Shown here: piece after piece, positions 9,679-16,756 of the stretch
How positions within the stretch are numbered: position 1 is the first letter of the stretch
Layout of the letters: the number at the start of each line of letters is the position of its first letter
Source of the DNA: Clostridiales bacterium
GTDB taxonomy: Bacteria > Bacillota > Clostridia > Christensenellales > Aristaeellaceae
Direction: 5' to 3'
Assembly (NCBI GenBank): GCA_004555535.1
Contig: SFHU01000010.1
Span: 1-47,363, forward strand
Length of the DNA stretch: 47,363 nt
Notes under the pieces: model-generated
What the model was told of the DNA's origin: nothing
The model's database searches: none
The model's input: the letters and a program-made list of their open reading frames with translations, nothing else
Program-made: the position numbers and the translations under genes

Positions 9679-10221
9679 ATGACCGCGATCCGCCGCTGCG
9701 ACACGCCGCTGGGGCCATGCCTGCTCGCCGGGGATGAAGCGGCGCTGACGGGCCTGTGGTTTGTGGGGGCGAAGCACTTCGCGCGCACGCTGCCGGAGGA
9801 CGCGCGCGAATGCCGCCTGAGCGTACTCGATGATGCCGAGGCCTGGCTGCGCGCGTATTTCGCCGGGGAGCGCCCCGATCCGAAAGCGATTCCGCTGCGC
9901 CCGAAGGGCACCGCGTTCGAGCTGGCCGTGTGGACGCTGCTGCGTGAAATTCCCTACGGGCAAACGACGACCTACGGCGCGCTGGCGCAGGCGCTCATGC
10001 AGGGAAGCGGAAAACGGGCCTGCGCACAGGCCGTCGGCGGGGCCGTCGGGCGCAATCCGGTGTCGATCCTCATCCCGTGCCATCGCGTGCTGGGCAGGGA
10101 TGGAGGCCTGACGGGCTATGCGGGCGGCGTGGAGAAGAAGGCCGCATTGCTGCGCCTGGAGGAAATAGGGGATTTTTCGCCCAAGAATGAGTCAAGGCGC
10201 GAAGCGAAGAGGGGCGTCTGA
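9679..10221 (+). CDS. ogt: Methylated-DNA--[protein]-cysteine S-methyltransferase
   Basis: Removes O6-alkyl groups from guanine by suicidal transfer to its own cysteine. 180 residues. The N-terminal ribonuclease-like domain precedes the DNA-binding domain with PYGQTTTYG (93-101) and the acceptor motif PCHRV with Cys134, followed by GYAGGVEKKAALLRLE, where the family normally ends. The last eight residues (RREAKRGV) and the stop codon are supplied by intergenic repeat B copy 2, so the protein has acquired a short basic tail. The start at 9679 follows an AGAGGGGG site and a strong promoter. Read alone; followed by a 476-bp gap before cysK. Confidence 0.95.
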   Translation: MTAIRRCDTPLGPCLLAGDEAALTGLWFVGAKHFARTLPEDARECRLSVLDDAEAWLRAYFAGERPDPKAIPLRPKGTAFELAVWTLLREIPYGQTTTYGALAQALMQGSGKRACAQAVGGAVGRNPVSILIPCHRVLGRDGGLTGYAGGVEKKAALLRLEEIGDFSPKNESRREAKRGV

Positions 10222-10422
10222 GGGACTGATCCCACAGGCAGTCATAGGGACCGGAGACTGCCACCGCCAGTGGCGGAATCAGGCAGTCGGAGCGTCGGGA
10301 ATCGCAAGGAGCGCCTATAGCGCGACTATGCGAATTCCCCGGGTCGGCAGCCCTATCGTATCTGTATTGACGAGAAATAGCAGTCTCAAAGCAGGCTGCT
10401 TTGCGGCCTACGATTGAGACTG
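10197..10422 (+). repeat. Intergenic repeat family B, copy 2
   Basis: Starts with GCGCGAAGCGAAGA inside the end of ogt. The middle part is diverged and longer than in the other copies. The terminal branched hairpin at 10382-10421 is intact: outer stem GTCTCA/TGAGAC, internal loop AAGCA facing TACGAT, inner stem GGCTGC-ttt-GCGGCC. It occupies most of the 476-bp gap between ogt and cysK. Confidence 0.72.
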
Positions 10423-10488
10423 TTCCCTCCGCGAGGCAGGGATCCGGCGGCTCCCCGATTCGGGAGCGGCACCGCAAAAGCCCGCGAC

Positions 10489-10519
10489 TTGTCCACAATT
10501 TCCGCTCGATTGTGGATAT
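10489..10519. repeat. Inverted repeat with DnaA-box-like arms
   Basis: TTGTCCACA (10489-10497) and TGTGGATAT (10511-10519) form an inverted repeat (arms GTCCACAAT/ATTGTGGAT). Each arm is within one or two bases of a DnaA box (TTATNCACA). The rest of the ogt-cysK gap holds only repeat B, a small GC hairpin at about 10450-10468, and the cysK promoter. Confidence 0.4.
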
Positions 10520-10598
10520 CCGCGTCATCCCGTGTCGCCCTCCGTCACTGGGGAGGGGATTCTCATGAATTTCTGTGCTCATTTTTCCGGAATATCCC

Positions 10599-10627
10599 TT
10601 GACACCGCGTATCATTTGTCGTATAAT
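10599..10627 (+). promoter_or_regulatory. cysK promoter
   Basis: Consensus promoter: TTGACA (10599-10604), 17-bp spacer, TATAAT (10622-10627). As both hexamers are perfect, regulation probably relies on repression at the palindrome directly downstream. Confidence 0.9.
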
Positions 10628-10630
10628 CCT

Positions 10631-10647
10631 TACTAATCCTATTAGTA
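10631..10647. promoter_or_regulatory. Candidate operator of cysK
   Basis: TACTAATCCTATTAGTA: 7-bp arms around CCT, located at the expected transcription start. Flanking bases (TCCT on the left, AGTAGGA on the right) extend the symmetry. The position and AT-rich look suit an Rrf2-family repressor (CymR/IscR type), which commonly controls cysK in Firmicutes. The regulator itself is not in the window. Confidence 0.55.
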
Positions 10648-10697
10648 AAGTAGGAAAAGAGATTCCGCCCGCCGGGCGAACAGAGGAGGACTGCCGC

Positions 10698-11633
10698 ATG
10701 AGCAGGATTTATACCGCCGCCGATCAGCTGATCGGCCATACGCCGCTGCTGGAGCTGACGAACATCGAGAAGGATGAGGGGCTGAAGGCCCGGCTGCTGG
10801 TGAAGCTGGAATACTTCAACCCGGCGGGATCGGTCAAGGACCGCATCGCGCGCGCGATGATCGACGACGCGGAGGCGCGGGGTGCGCTGGTGCCCGGCTC
10901 TGTGATCATCGAGCCGACCTCGGGCAACACGGGCATCGGCCTGTGCGCCGTGGCGGCCGCGCGCGGCTACCGGATCATCATCGTGATGCCGGAGACGATG
11001 AGCGTGGAGCGCCGCCAGCTGATGCGCGCCTATGGCGCGGAGCTGGTGCTGACGGAGGGCGCCAAGGGCATGAAGGGCGCCATCGCGAAGGCCGAGGAGC
11101 TGGCGAAGGAAATCCCGAATTCCTTCATCCCGGGGCAGTTCGTCAACCCGGCGAACGCGGAGGCGCACAGGCAGACCACCGGCCCGGAGATCTACGAGGA
11201 CACGGACGGCGAGGTGGACGTCTTCATCGCGGGCGTCGGCACGGGCGGCACGGTGACTGGCGTGGGCGAGTACCTGAAGAGCCGCAAGCCGGGCGTCAAG
11301 GTCATCGCGGTTGAGCCGGCGACGTCTCCGGTTCTGTCGGGCGGCAAGCCGGGCCCGCACAAGATTCAGGGCATCGGCGCGGGCTTTGTGCCGGAGGTGC
11401 TCAACACGGGCGTCTATGACGAGATCATCACCGTGCAGAATGAGGACGCCTTTGCGGCGGGCAAGCGCATCGCGCGCCGTCAGGGCGTGCTGGTGGGCAT
11501 CTCCTCCGGCGCGGCGCTGCACGCGGCCATTGAGGTGGCCAAGCGGCCCGAGAGCGAGGGGAAGACGATCGTCGCGCTGCTGCCGGATACCGGCGACCGG
11601 TATCTCTCGACGGATCTGTTCAAGGAAGAATAA
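10698..11633 (+). CDS. cysK: Cysteine synthase (O-acetylserine sulfhydrylase)
   Basis: PLP enzyme forming cysteine from O-acetylserine and sulfide. 311 residues, normal length. PLP lysine is Lys47 in NPAGSVKDR, and the phosphate-binding loop TSGNTG is at 74-79. The glycine-rich GVGTGGTVTGVGEYL and the C-terminal VALLPDTGDRYLST are present. The open frame extends upstream through the promoter; the ATG at 10698 has AGAGGAGG upstream. Monocistronic, between a perfect promoter and a terminator. No serine acetyltransferase gene is nearby. Confidence 0.96.
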   Translation: MSRIYTAADQLIGHTPLLELTNIEKDEGLKARLLVKLEYFNPAGSVKDRIARAMIDDAEARGALVPGSVIIEPTSGNTGIGLCAVAAARGYRIIIVMPETMSVERRQLMRAYGAELVLTEGAKGMKGAIAKAEELAKEIPNSFIPGQFVNPANAEAHRQTTGPEIYEDTDGEVDVFIAGVGTGGTVTGVGEYLKSRKPGVKVIAVEPATSPVLSGGKPGPHKIQGIGAGFVPEVLNTGVYDEIITVQNEDAFAAGKRIARRQGVLVGISSGAALHAAIEVAKRPESEGKTIVALLPDTGDRYLSTDLFKEE

Positions 11634-11650
11634 TTGGCGGAAATAAATCA

Positions 11651-11682
11651 AAGAAGCTCCTCCGGGTGGGGGAGCTTCTTTT
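11651..11682 (+). terminator. cysK terminator
   Basis: AAGAAGCTCC-tccgggtggg-GGAGCTTCTT followed by TT: stem of at least 10 bp, GC-rich core and T-run, 17 bases after the cysK stop. It also faces the convergent deacylase gene. Confidence 0.85.
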
Positions 11683-11705
11683 CGCGAGGATGTTTGGGCA
11701 TCGAA

Positions 11706-12263
11706 TCATGCCTCTTCGCCTGCGTCCTCCGGCAGATCGACGACGATGGGCGTATGATGCACGGCAGGCAGGAAGATGTCAAGCACGTCCCGCGTGCGCA
11801 TGCGCAGGCTCGAGGTATTCACGCAGGGATGGCAGCCCAGCGTCTCCTGCTCGAGCACGGGCTTGTCGATGAGCAGCTGGACGCGGTTCTCCGTGTCGTT
11901 CATCAGCCCCATGATCGAGACGGAGCCGGGATGGATGTGCAGCAGCGCCTCCATGCTGTCGCTATCGGCGAAGGAGAGGCGCGCGCTGCCGATCTGGTGG
12001 GAGAGATCCTTCGTCCTGAAGACCTTTTCGCCCGGCATCATCAGCAGATAGTATTTCGTCCTCTGCCGGTTGCACAGAAACAGGTTCTTGCAGATGACCG
12101 TCTCGAGCACGCGGTCGATGGCGTAGCAATCCTCCATCGTGTCCGCCGCGGCGTGATCCGTCCGCTCATAGGCGATGCCCAGGCGGTCGAGCAGGTCATA
12201 GACGGCGATCTCGCGCTCAAGCCGCCCGCTCGTGTCCGCGGGCCGGCCCTTTTGCAGCTCCAT
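11706..12263 (-). CDS. YbaK/ProX-type aminoacyl-tRNA deacylase
   Basis: 185 residues matching the prolyl-tRNA editing family that hydrolyses mischarged tRNA(Pro) in trans. The family pattern is visible in CYAIDRVLETVICKNLFLCNRQRTKYYLL (read in two halves), the segment KDLSHQIGSARLSFA, GSVSIMGLMND and VLEQETLGCHPCVNTSSLRM, the last containing the GxxP/N-rich substrate loop typical of ProX. The ATG has AAAGGAG nine bases before it. It lies 32 nt after the S51 peptidase gene and is probably co-transcribed with it from the promoter at 13091-13120. Confidence 0.88.
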   Translation of the reverse strand: MELQKGRPADTSGRLEREIAVYDLLDRLGIAYERTDHAAADTMEDCYAIDRVLETVICKNLFLCNRQRTKYYLLMMPGEKVFRTKDLSHQIGSARLSFADSDSMEALLHIHPGSVSIMGLMNDTENRVQLLIDKPVLEQETLGCHPCVNTSSLRMRTRDVLDIFLPAVHHTPIVVDLPEDAGEEA

Positions 12264-12295
12264 GAGGTTCTCCTTTCACAGTCGCAGGACGCCCA

Positions 12296-13045
12296 TCAGC
12301 ACATGCCGCGGATAAGCCTGTGCCCGCCGCGGATGCAGAAGGGGCGCAGCCTGCCGTCGAGGATCAGATAGGCCTCGCCGAAGACCTCCGCGCGGCCATT
12401 CTCGACGTAGATGTAGCTGCCGTCGACCAGCGCGAAGAACGGATGGCCGAAGCTGTCGCCGTAGGTGATGTCCTCGTAGAGGCGCCGGCCGTCGAGGATG
12501 TTGTCCTTCACCTGCTGGTAGTGCGGCAGGACGTTGATGCTGGTCAGCCCCAGGCCGGGGATGAAGCGCTCATAGTCCGGATCGACGGACTCCCCGTCGA
12601 GCTCCGGCTGCGCATAGACGATCTCCGCGCAGTTCATCGTCCCCGCGCTGATGCCCATGACGACGCCCTCATAGCCCTCGAGCAGGCCGCGCAGGCCGAT
12701 GGACTCAAAGAAGGCGCTCTCCGTGGGCACATGGCCGCCCGCGAGGATGATCATGCTGCTTTGGCGCACGAGCGCTTCGGCGTCCTCCGCGTTGCGCGCG
12801 TCGAGCACGGCGATGTCGGAGAGGAAGAGGCCGTGGTGATGCAGCGCGCCGTAGAAGGTCTTCGTCATCTCGTCGTTCATCTCGAAGCTTTCCGGGTCGG
12901 AGGCGATGATCAGCAGCTCTCCGCCCTGGGGGAAGACGCGGCGCAGGCGGCGGACAAAACCGTTTTCACGGTTGAGAATACAGGGAAGATCGACGCCCTG
13001 CGGCACATCGTTGCTGCAGGGGCTGCTGGTGAGAAAGAGAACCAA
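12296..13045 (-). CDS. S51-family peptidase / class I GATase-like protein
   Basis: 249 residues of the dipeptidase E/cyanophycinase-like fold. The nucleophile elbow is GISAGTMNC with Ser133; AGGHVPTE (102-109) is the strand-loop before it, and GLGLTSINVLPHY with DSFGHPFFALVDGSYIYVENG matches the later family blocks. Probable function is hydrolysis of small (possibly acidic) peptides; the substrate is not predictable. The start is uncertain: TTG at 13045 lies ten bases after AAAGGAG, while GTG at 13054 lies only one base after it. I prefer TTG. It has its own promoter, divergent from the PurF-like gene. Confidence 0.82.
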   Translation of the reverse strand: MVLFLTSSPCSNDVPQGVDLPCILNRENGFVRRLRRVFPQGGELLIIASDPESFEMNDEMTKTFYGALHHHGLFLSDIAVLDARNAEDAEALVRQSSMIILAGGHVPTESAFFESIGLRGLLEGYEGVVMGISAGTMNCAEIVYAQPELDGESVDPDYERFIPGLGLTSINVLPHYQQVKDNILDGRRLYEDITYGDSFGHPFFALVDGSYIYVENGRAEVFGEAYLILDGRLRPFCIRGGHRLIRGMC

Positions 13046-13090
13046 GCGAAACACGCTCCTTTCGTGTGTCAAAGCGGCGAATCTTTGCTT

Positions 13091-13120
13091 ATTATAAGCC
13101 GTTTGACGCCGGTTTGTAAA
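13091..13120 (-). promoter_or_regulatory. Promoter of the S51 peptidase-deacylase pair
   Basis: Minus strand: -35 TTTACA (13115-13120), 18-bp spacer, -10 TATAAT (13091-13096). Confidence 0.7.
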
Positions 13121-13171
13121 GGGAGCGGGGCAGAACGGAGGCGTTTTCTGCGCCCCGAGTGCACTTTTCTC

Positions 13172-13200
13172 TTGCAAATTCCGAATTAATTTGATACAAT
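13172..13200 (+). promoter_or_regulatory. Promoter of the PurF-like gene
   Basis: TTGCAA (13172-13177), 17-bp spacer, TACAAT (13195-13200), about 62 nt before the leader-peptide ATG. Confidence 0.7.
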
Positions 13201-13268
13201 ACGGGGGATTGTTCGGTTCCGGCGCGGCCTGTCCGCGCCCTGAATGGCAAGTCATGGAGGCAAAAAAC

Positions 13269-13325
13269 ATGAAAACGATGATTTCCGGCATGCCGGCGGC
13301 GCGCGCGCAGCGCGTCAACCGCTGA
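13269..13325 (+). CDS. 18-residue leader peptide coupled to the PurF-like gene
   Basis: ATG at 13269 follows GGAGG with ideal spacing and encodes MKTMISGMPAARAQRVNR. Its TGA overlaps the ATG of the next gene (TGATG at 13323-13327), the classic arrangement for translational coupling. The PurF-like ATG has no good ribosome site of its own, so ribosomes probably reach it by re-initiation. An alternative is that this is the remnant of a longer N-terminus in another frame. The peptide has no recognisable function. Confidence 0.6.
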   Translation: MKTMISGMPAARAQRVNR

Positions 13326-14746
13326 TGGGCGGCTTTTTCGGCGCAGTTTCCAAGAGTGACTGCGTGCTCGATGTCTTCTTTGGCGTCGACTACCATTCCC
13401 ACCTCGGCACGCGCCGCGGCGGCATGGCGATCTACGACGCGAAGGACGGCTTCCAGCGTCAGATTCACAGCATTGAAAACACCCCGTTCCGCACGAAGTT
13501 CGAGAAGGACCTCTCGGAATTCCACGGCACGAGCGGCATCGGCTGCATCAGCGACACCGATCCGCAGCCGCTGCTCGTGCGCTCGCACCTGGGGCTCTAC
13601 GCGATCTCGACCGTCGGCATCATCAACAACGCCGACGCGCTGATCCGCGCCTATTTCTCCGACCACGGCCATCAGTTCATGGCGATGAGCTCCGGCAAGG
13701 TCAACGATTCGGAGCTGGTCGCGGCGCTGATCAACCAGAAGGACGACCTCGTCTCCGGCATCCGCCACGCGCAGGAGGTCATCGACGGCTCGGCGACGAT
13801 CCTGCTGCTGACGCGCGAGGGCATCCTCGCCGCGCGCGATAAGCTGGGCCGCCTGCCCGTGCTCATCGGCAGGAATGACGAGGGCTGCTGCGTGTCCTTC
13901 GAGTCCTTCGCCTACCGCAAGCTCGGGTATGAGGACGCCTATGAGCTGGGCCCGCAGGAGATCGTGCACATCACGCCGGAGGGCTGGGAGACGCTCTCGC
14001 CCGCGACAGAGAAGATGAAGATCTGCGCGTTCCTGTGGACGTATTATGGCTACCCGAATTCGAACTATGAGGGCGTCAACGTCGAGCTGATGCGCTACAA
14101 AAACGGCGAGATCATGGCGCGCAGCGAGAAGGAGCGCGGCGTCATGCCGGACGTCGACTATGTCGCGGGCGTGCCGGATTCCGGCCTGCCCCACGCCATC
14201 GGCTACGCGAATGCGAGCGGCAAGCCCTTTGCGCGCCCGTTCGTCAAATACACGCCGACGTGGCCGCGCTCGTTCATGCCGGCGAACCAGGCCGTGCGCA
14301 ATCAGGTCGCGAAGATGAAGCAGATCCCTGTGCCCGAGCTGATCGAGGGGAAGAAGCTGCTGTTTGTCGACGATTCCATCGTCCGCGGCACACAGCTGCG
14401 CGAGACGGTCGAATTCCTCTACGAGTCCGGCGCGAAGGAGGTGCACATGCGCTCGGCGTGCCCGCCGATCATGTACAGCTGCAAGTACCTGAACTTCTCG
14501 CGCGGCAATTCGGAGATGGAGCTGCTGGCGCGGCGCAAGGTGCAGGAGCTGGAGGGCGACGAGGGGCAGAAGCATCTGGAGGAATATGCGGACGCCTCCA
14601 CGCAGCGCGGGCAGTGCCTGCTCAGCGCAATCTGCAAGGAAATGGGCTTTGACTCGCTGGGGTATCAGTCCATCGACGGGCTGCTGGAGTCCATCGGCAT
14701 CGACCGCGATAAGGTCTGCACCTATTGCTGGAATGGGAAGGAATGA
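13325..14746 (+). CDS. PurF-family amidophosphoribosyltransferase-like protein lacking the Cys nucleophile
   Basis: 473 residues with the layout of glutamine PRPP amidotransferase: N-terminal Ntn-hydrolase-like domain (DYHSHLGTRRGGMAIYD, then GIINNADALI, and ARDKLGRLPVLIG) and C-terminal phosphoribosyltransferase domain with the PRPP motif LLFVDDSIVRGTQ and VAGVPDSGLPHAIGYA. True PurF begins with Cys after Met removal (CGxxG). Here the protein begins MGGFFGAVS, so the glutaminase nucleophile is missing. It may use free ammonia, or may act on a different acceptor or as a regulator. No other purine gene is adjacent. Starts by coupling to the leader peptide and ends at a bidirectional terminator. 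Confidence 0.85.
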   Translation: MGGFFGAVSKSDCVLDVFFGVDYHSHLGTRRGGMAIYDAKDGFQRQIHSIENTPFRTKFEKDLSEFHGTSGIGCISDTDPQPLLVRSHLGLYAISTVGIINNADALIRAYFSDHGHQFMAMSSGKVNDSELVAALINQKDDLVSGIRHAQEVIDGSATILLLTREGILAARDKLGRLPVLIGRNDEGCCVSFESFAYRKLGYEDAYELGPQEIVHITPEGWETLSPATEKMKICAFLWTYYGYPNSNYEGVNVELMRYKNGEIMARSEKERGVMPDVDYVAGVPDSGLPHAIGYANASGKPFARPFVKYTPTWPRSFMPANQAVRNQVAKMKQIPVPELIEGKKLLFVDDSIVRGTQLRETVEFLYESGAKEVHMRSACPPIMYSCKYLNFSRGNSEMELLARRKVQELEGDEGQKHLEEYADASTQRGQCLLSAICKEMGFDSLGYQSIDGLLESIGIDRDKVCTYCWNGKE

Positions 14747-14777
14747 TCTTTCTTCGCCGGGATGTCTGCATCGGTGT

Positions 14778-14831
14778 AAAAGAAGGGAGTCTGAGGGTTT
14801 TGTCCCTCAGACTCCCTTCTTCGTTTCGCGC
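14778..14831. terminator. Bidirectional terminator made of a repeat-B head
   Basis: Perfect 17-bp arms AGAAGGGAGTCTGAGGG (14781-14797) and 14804-14820, loop TTTTGT, then TCGTTTCGCGC. It separates the convergent PurF-like gene and modC. The arm sequence is the conserved head of repeat family B, so a repeat seems to serve as terminator. Confidence 0.75.
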
Positions 14832-14842
14832 AAATAAAAGAA

Positions 14843-15886
14843 TCAATCATACAGCAGCAGCACGTTGACCGGCGCGACGCCCATCTGCGCGGGGAAGACC
14901 GCGGGCCGCCTGTCCTTGGGCACGCGCCACCAAATGTTGGCGCTGCCCTCGCGCTGACCCGGCGTGCGCATCTCGACGATCCATTCAAACGGCTCCTCCA
15001 TCTCCGCGACGCTGCGCACGGGGAAGCGGTTCTGCGCCGCCCTGGGGTTGAAGTAGTGCGCGCGGATGCCGACGCCGGTGACGCCGTCGCGAACGGGCGC
15101 CTCCGTCACAAAGCGCAGGCCCCAGTCGATCGCCTCGACCTCGTATTCGCCCGTCTTTCGCGCGCGGGAGATGTTCTTGCAGCCGGTGAGCTGTGCGGCG
15201 CGGACGCTGCCGGGATCGGCGAAGAGCGCCTTCGTCTCCTTGACAGTGAGGAGCTCGCCCGCGTCGAGCACGGCGATGCGCTGGCAGAGGTGGTAGGCCT
15301 CGTCGCGGCTGTGCGTCACCAGCAGCACGTCGCCGCCAAAGCGCGCAAGCAGCGCGCGCATCTGCATTTGCAGCTGCACGCGCAGGTGCGTATCCAGCGC
15401 GGAGAACGGCTCGTCAAGCATCAGCAGCTTCGGGCGGCTGACGAGGATGCGCGCCAGCGCGGCGCGCTGCGCCTGCCCGCCGGAGATCTGTGCGGGCCGC
15501 CTGTCCTCCAGGCCCTGAAGCTGCAGCAGCGCAACGATCTCCTCAAGCGCCTGCTCACGCTTTGTCTTGTCCTTCTGCGCGCGCAGGCCGCAGAGGATAT
15601 TCTGGCGGACGGTCATGTTCGGGAAAAGGGCGTAATTCTGGAAGAGATAGCCCACCTGGCGCTGCTGCGGGGGCAGGTTGATGTGCTGATCTGCATCGAA
15701 CAGCGTCCGCCCGTCGAGCACGATGCGCCCGCTGTCGGGCTTCTCGATGCCGGCGATGCACTTGAGCGTCATGCTCTTGCCGCAGCCGGACGCGCCCAGC
15801 AGGCCGAGCACGCCGCCGTCCGTCTCAAAGGCGACGCGCAGCGTGAAATCGCCCAGCCGCTTTTCGATATCGACCGAAAGGCTCAT
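14843..15886 (-). CDS. modC: Molybdate ABC transporter ATP-binding protein
   Basis: ATPase of the ModABC oxyanion importer. 347 residues. Walker A GASGCGKS lies near residue 31, the signature is SGGQAQRAALAR and Walker B is LLMLDEPFSALD. After about residue 240 comes a shortened MOP/TOBE-like C-terminal domain containing GVGIRAHYFNPR, probably an oxyanion-sensing or regulatory part. The ATG overlaps the modB stop (ATGA), so the two are coupled. It could carry molybdate or tungstate; the AOR-type enzyme in the window makes tungstate possible. Confidence 0.93.
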   Translation of the reverse strand: MSLSVDIEKRLGDFTLRVAFETDGGVLGLLGASGCGKSMTLKCIAGIEKPDSGRIVLDGRTLFDADQHINLPPQQRQVGYLFQNYALFPNMTVRQNILCGLRAQKDKTKREQALEEIVALLQLQGLEDRRPAQISGGQAQRAALARILVSRPKLLMLDEPFSALDTHLRVQLQMQMRALLARFGGDVLLVTHSRDEAYHLCQRIAVLDAGELLTVKETKALFADPGSVRAAQLTGCKNISRARKTGEYEVEAIDWGLRFVTEAPVRDGVTGVGIRAHYFNPRAAQNRFPVRSVAEMEEPFEWIVEMRTPGQREGSANIWWRVPKDRRPAVFPAQMGVAPVNVLLLYD

Positions 15887-16551
15887 CGCTTCACCGCCCT
15901 TTTCTGCCTGTCCTCGAGCATGTTGACGCACAGCAGCACGACCGCGCTGATCGCCAGGTTGATCATCACCCAGGTGAACGCGCCGGCCTCATCGTTCGTG
16001 CGCCAGAGCTGATAGACGGTGGTCGAGATGGTCGCCGTCCGCCCGGGGGTATAGCCGATGAGCATGCTCGTCGCGCCGTATTCGCCCAGCGCGCGCGCGA
16101 ACGCGAGCACGGTGCCCGCGAGGATGCCCTGGCGGCAGGCCGGCATGCGGATGCGCCAGAAGATATACGTGTTGGAAAGCCCGAGCGTCTGTCCGGCATA
16201 GGCGAGCGTCTTGTCAAAGCTCTCAAACGCGCCGCGCGCCGTGCGGTACATCAGCGGGAAGGCGACGACCGTCGCCGCAAGGATGCCGCCATACCAGGTC
16301 ATGACGAACTTGATGCCAAACTGCGCAAGGAACATGCCCAGCGGCCGCTTGACGCCGAAGAGCAGGATGAGGAAATAGCCGCAGACCGTCGGCGGGAGCA
16401 CCATCGGCAGCGTCAGCACGACGTCGAGCACGCCCTTGACCAGGCGCGGCAGGCGCGCGGCATAATACGCGGCGAGGATGCCCAGGAAGAACACGAGCAC
16501 GGAGCTGATCGCCGCGATGCGCAGCGAATTATACAACGGATACCAGTCCAT
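15883..16551 (-). CDS. modB: Molybdate ABC transporter permease
   Basis: 222 residues, about five to six hydrophobic helices, inner-membrane channel of ModABC. The cytoplasmic EAA loop that docks the ATPase is visible as AFARALGEYGATSMLIG. Preceding segments TLPMVLPPTVCGYFLILLF and AFPLMYRTARGAFESFD are typical of ModB. The last four bases overlap the start of modC. It is separated from modA by a 205-bp spacer filled with fold-back repeat A. Confidence 0.94.
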   Translation of the reverse strand: MDWYPLYNSLRIAAISSVLVFFLGILAAYYAARLPRLVKGVLDVVLTLPMVLPPTVCGYFLILLFGVKRPLGMFLAQFGIKFVMTWYGGILAATVVAFPLMYRTARGAFESFDKTLAYAGQTLGLSNTYIFWRIRMPACRQGILAGTVLAFARALGEYGATSMLIGYTPGRTATISTTVYQLWRTNDEAGAFTWVMINLAISAVVLLCVNMLEDRQKRAVKR

Positions 16552-16569
16552 GGTTCACCTTCCAAAAAA

Positions 16570-16748
16570 GGGCTGTCAAGCCAATCCTGAACACCCTTAA
16601 AAGCAAATTTCTAAGAATCATCGGCTTTCTGAGCTTGGGGCTCTGCCCCAACGCCCCGCCAAAGGGCTTTCCGAGCGCCCTTTGGAAACCTTCGGGCGCA
16701 AATCCTTAGGTTTTGCTTGAAATGTTTGGATTCTTAGCCTGACAGCCC
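16570..16748. repeat. Fold-back repeat family A, copy 1
   Basis: A 179-bp element bounded by GGGCTGTCA (16570-16578) and TGACAGCCC (16740-16748). Inside are CTAAGAATC (16611-16619) and GGATTCTTAG (16729-16738), and a core with GGGGCTCTGCCCC and CCAAAGGGC-tttccgagc-GCCCTTTGG. The whole piece can fold into one long imperfect hairpin. It lies between modB and modA on the same transcript. A second copy is at 25726-25899. Confidence 0.8.
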
Positions 16749-16756
16749 CGCGTTGA

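Noticed and set aside
10222..10697. T-box or SAM riboswitch ahead of cysK
   Set aside because: The perfect promoter lies only about 64 nt before the cysK ribosome site, so the long gap upstream is not transcribed as its leader.
12296..14575. 759-codon minus-strand frame spanning the S51 peptidase gene and the strand opposite the PurF-like gene
   Set aside because: Only the last 249 codons match a family and follow a promoter and ribosome site; the rest is antisense to a real gene, a usual effect in GC-rich DNA.
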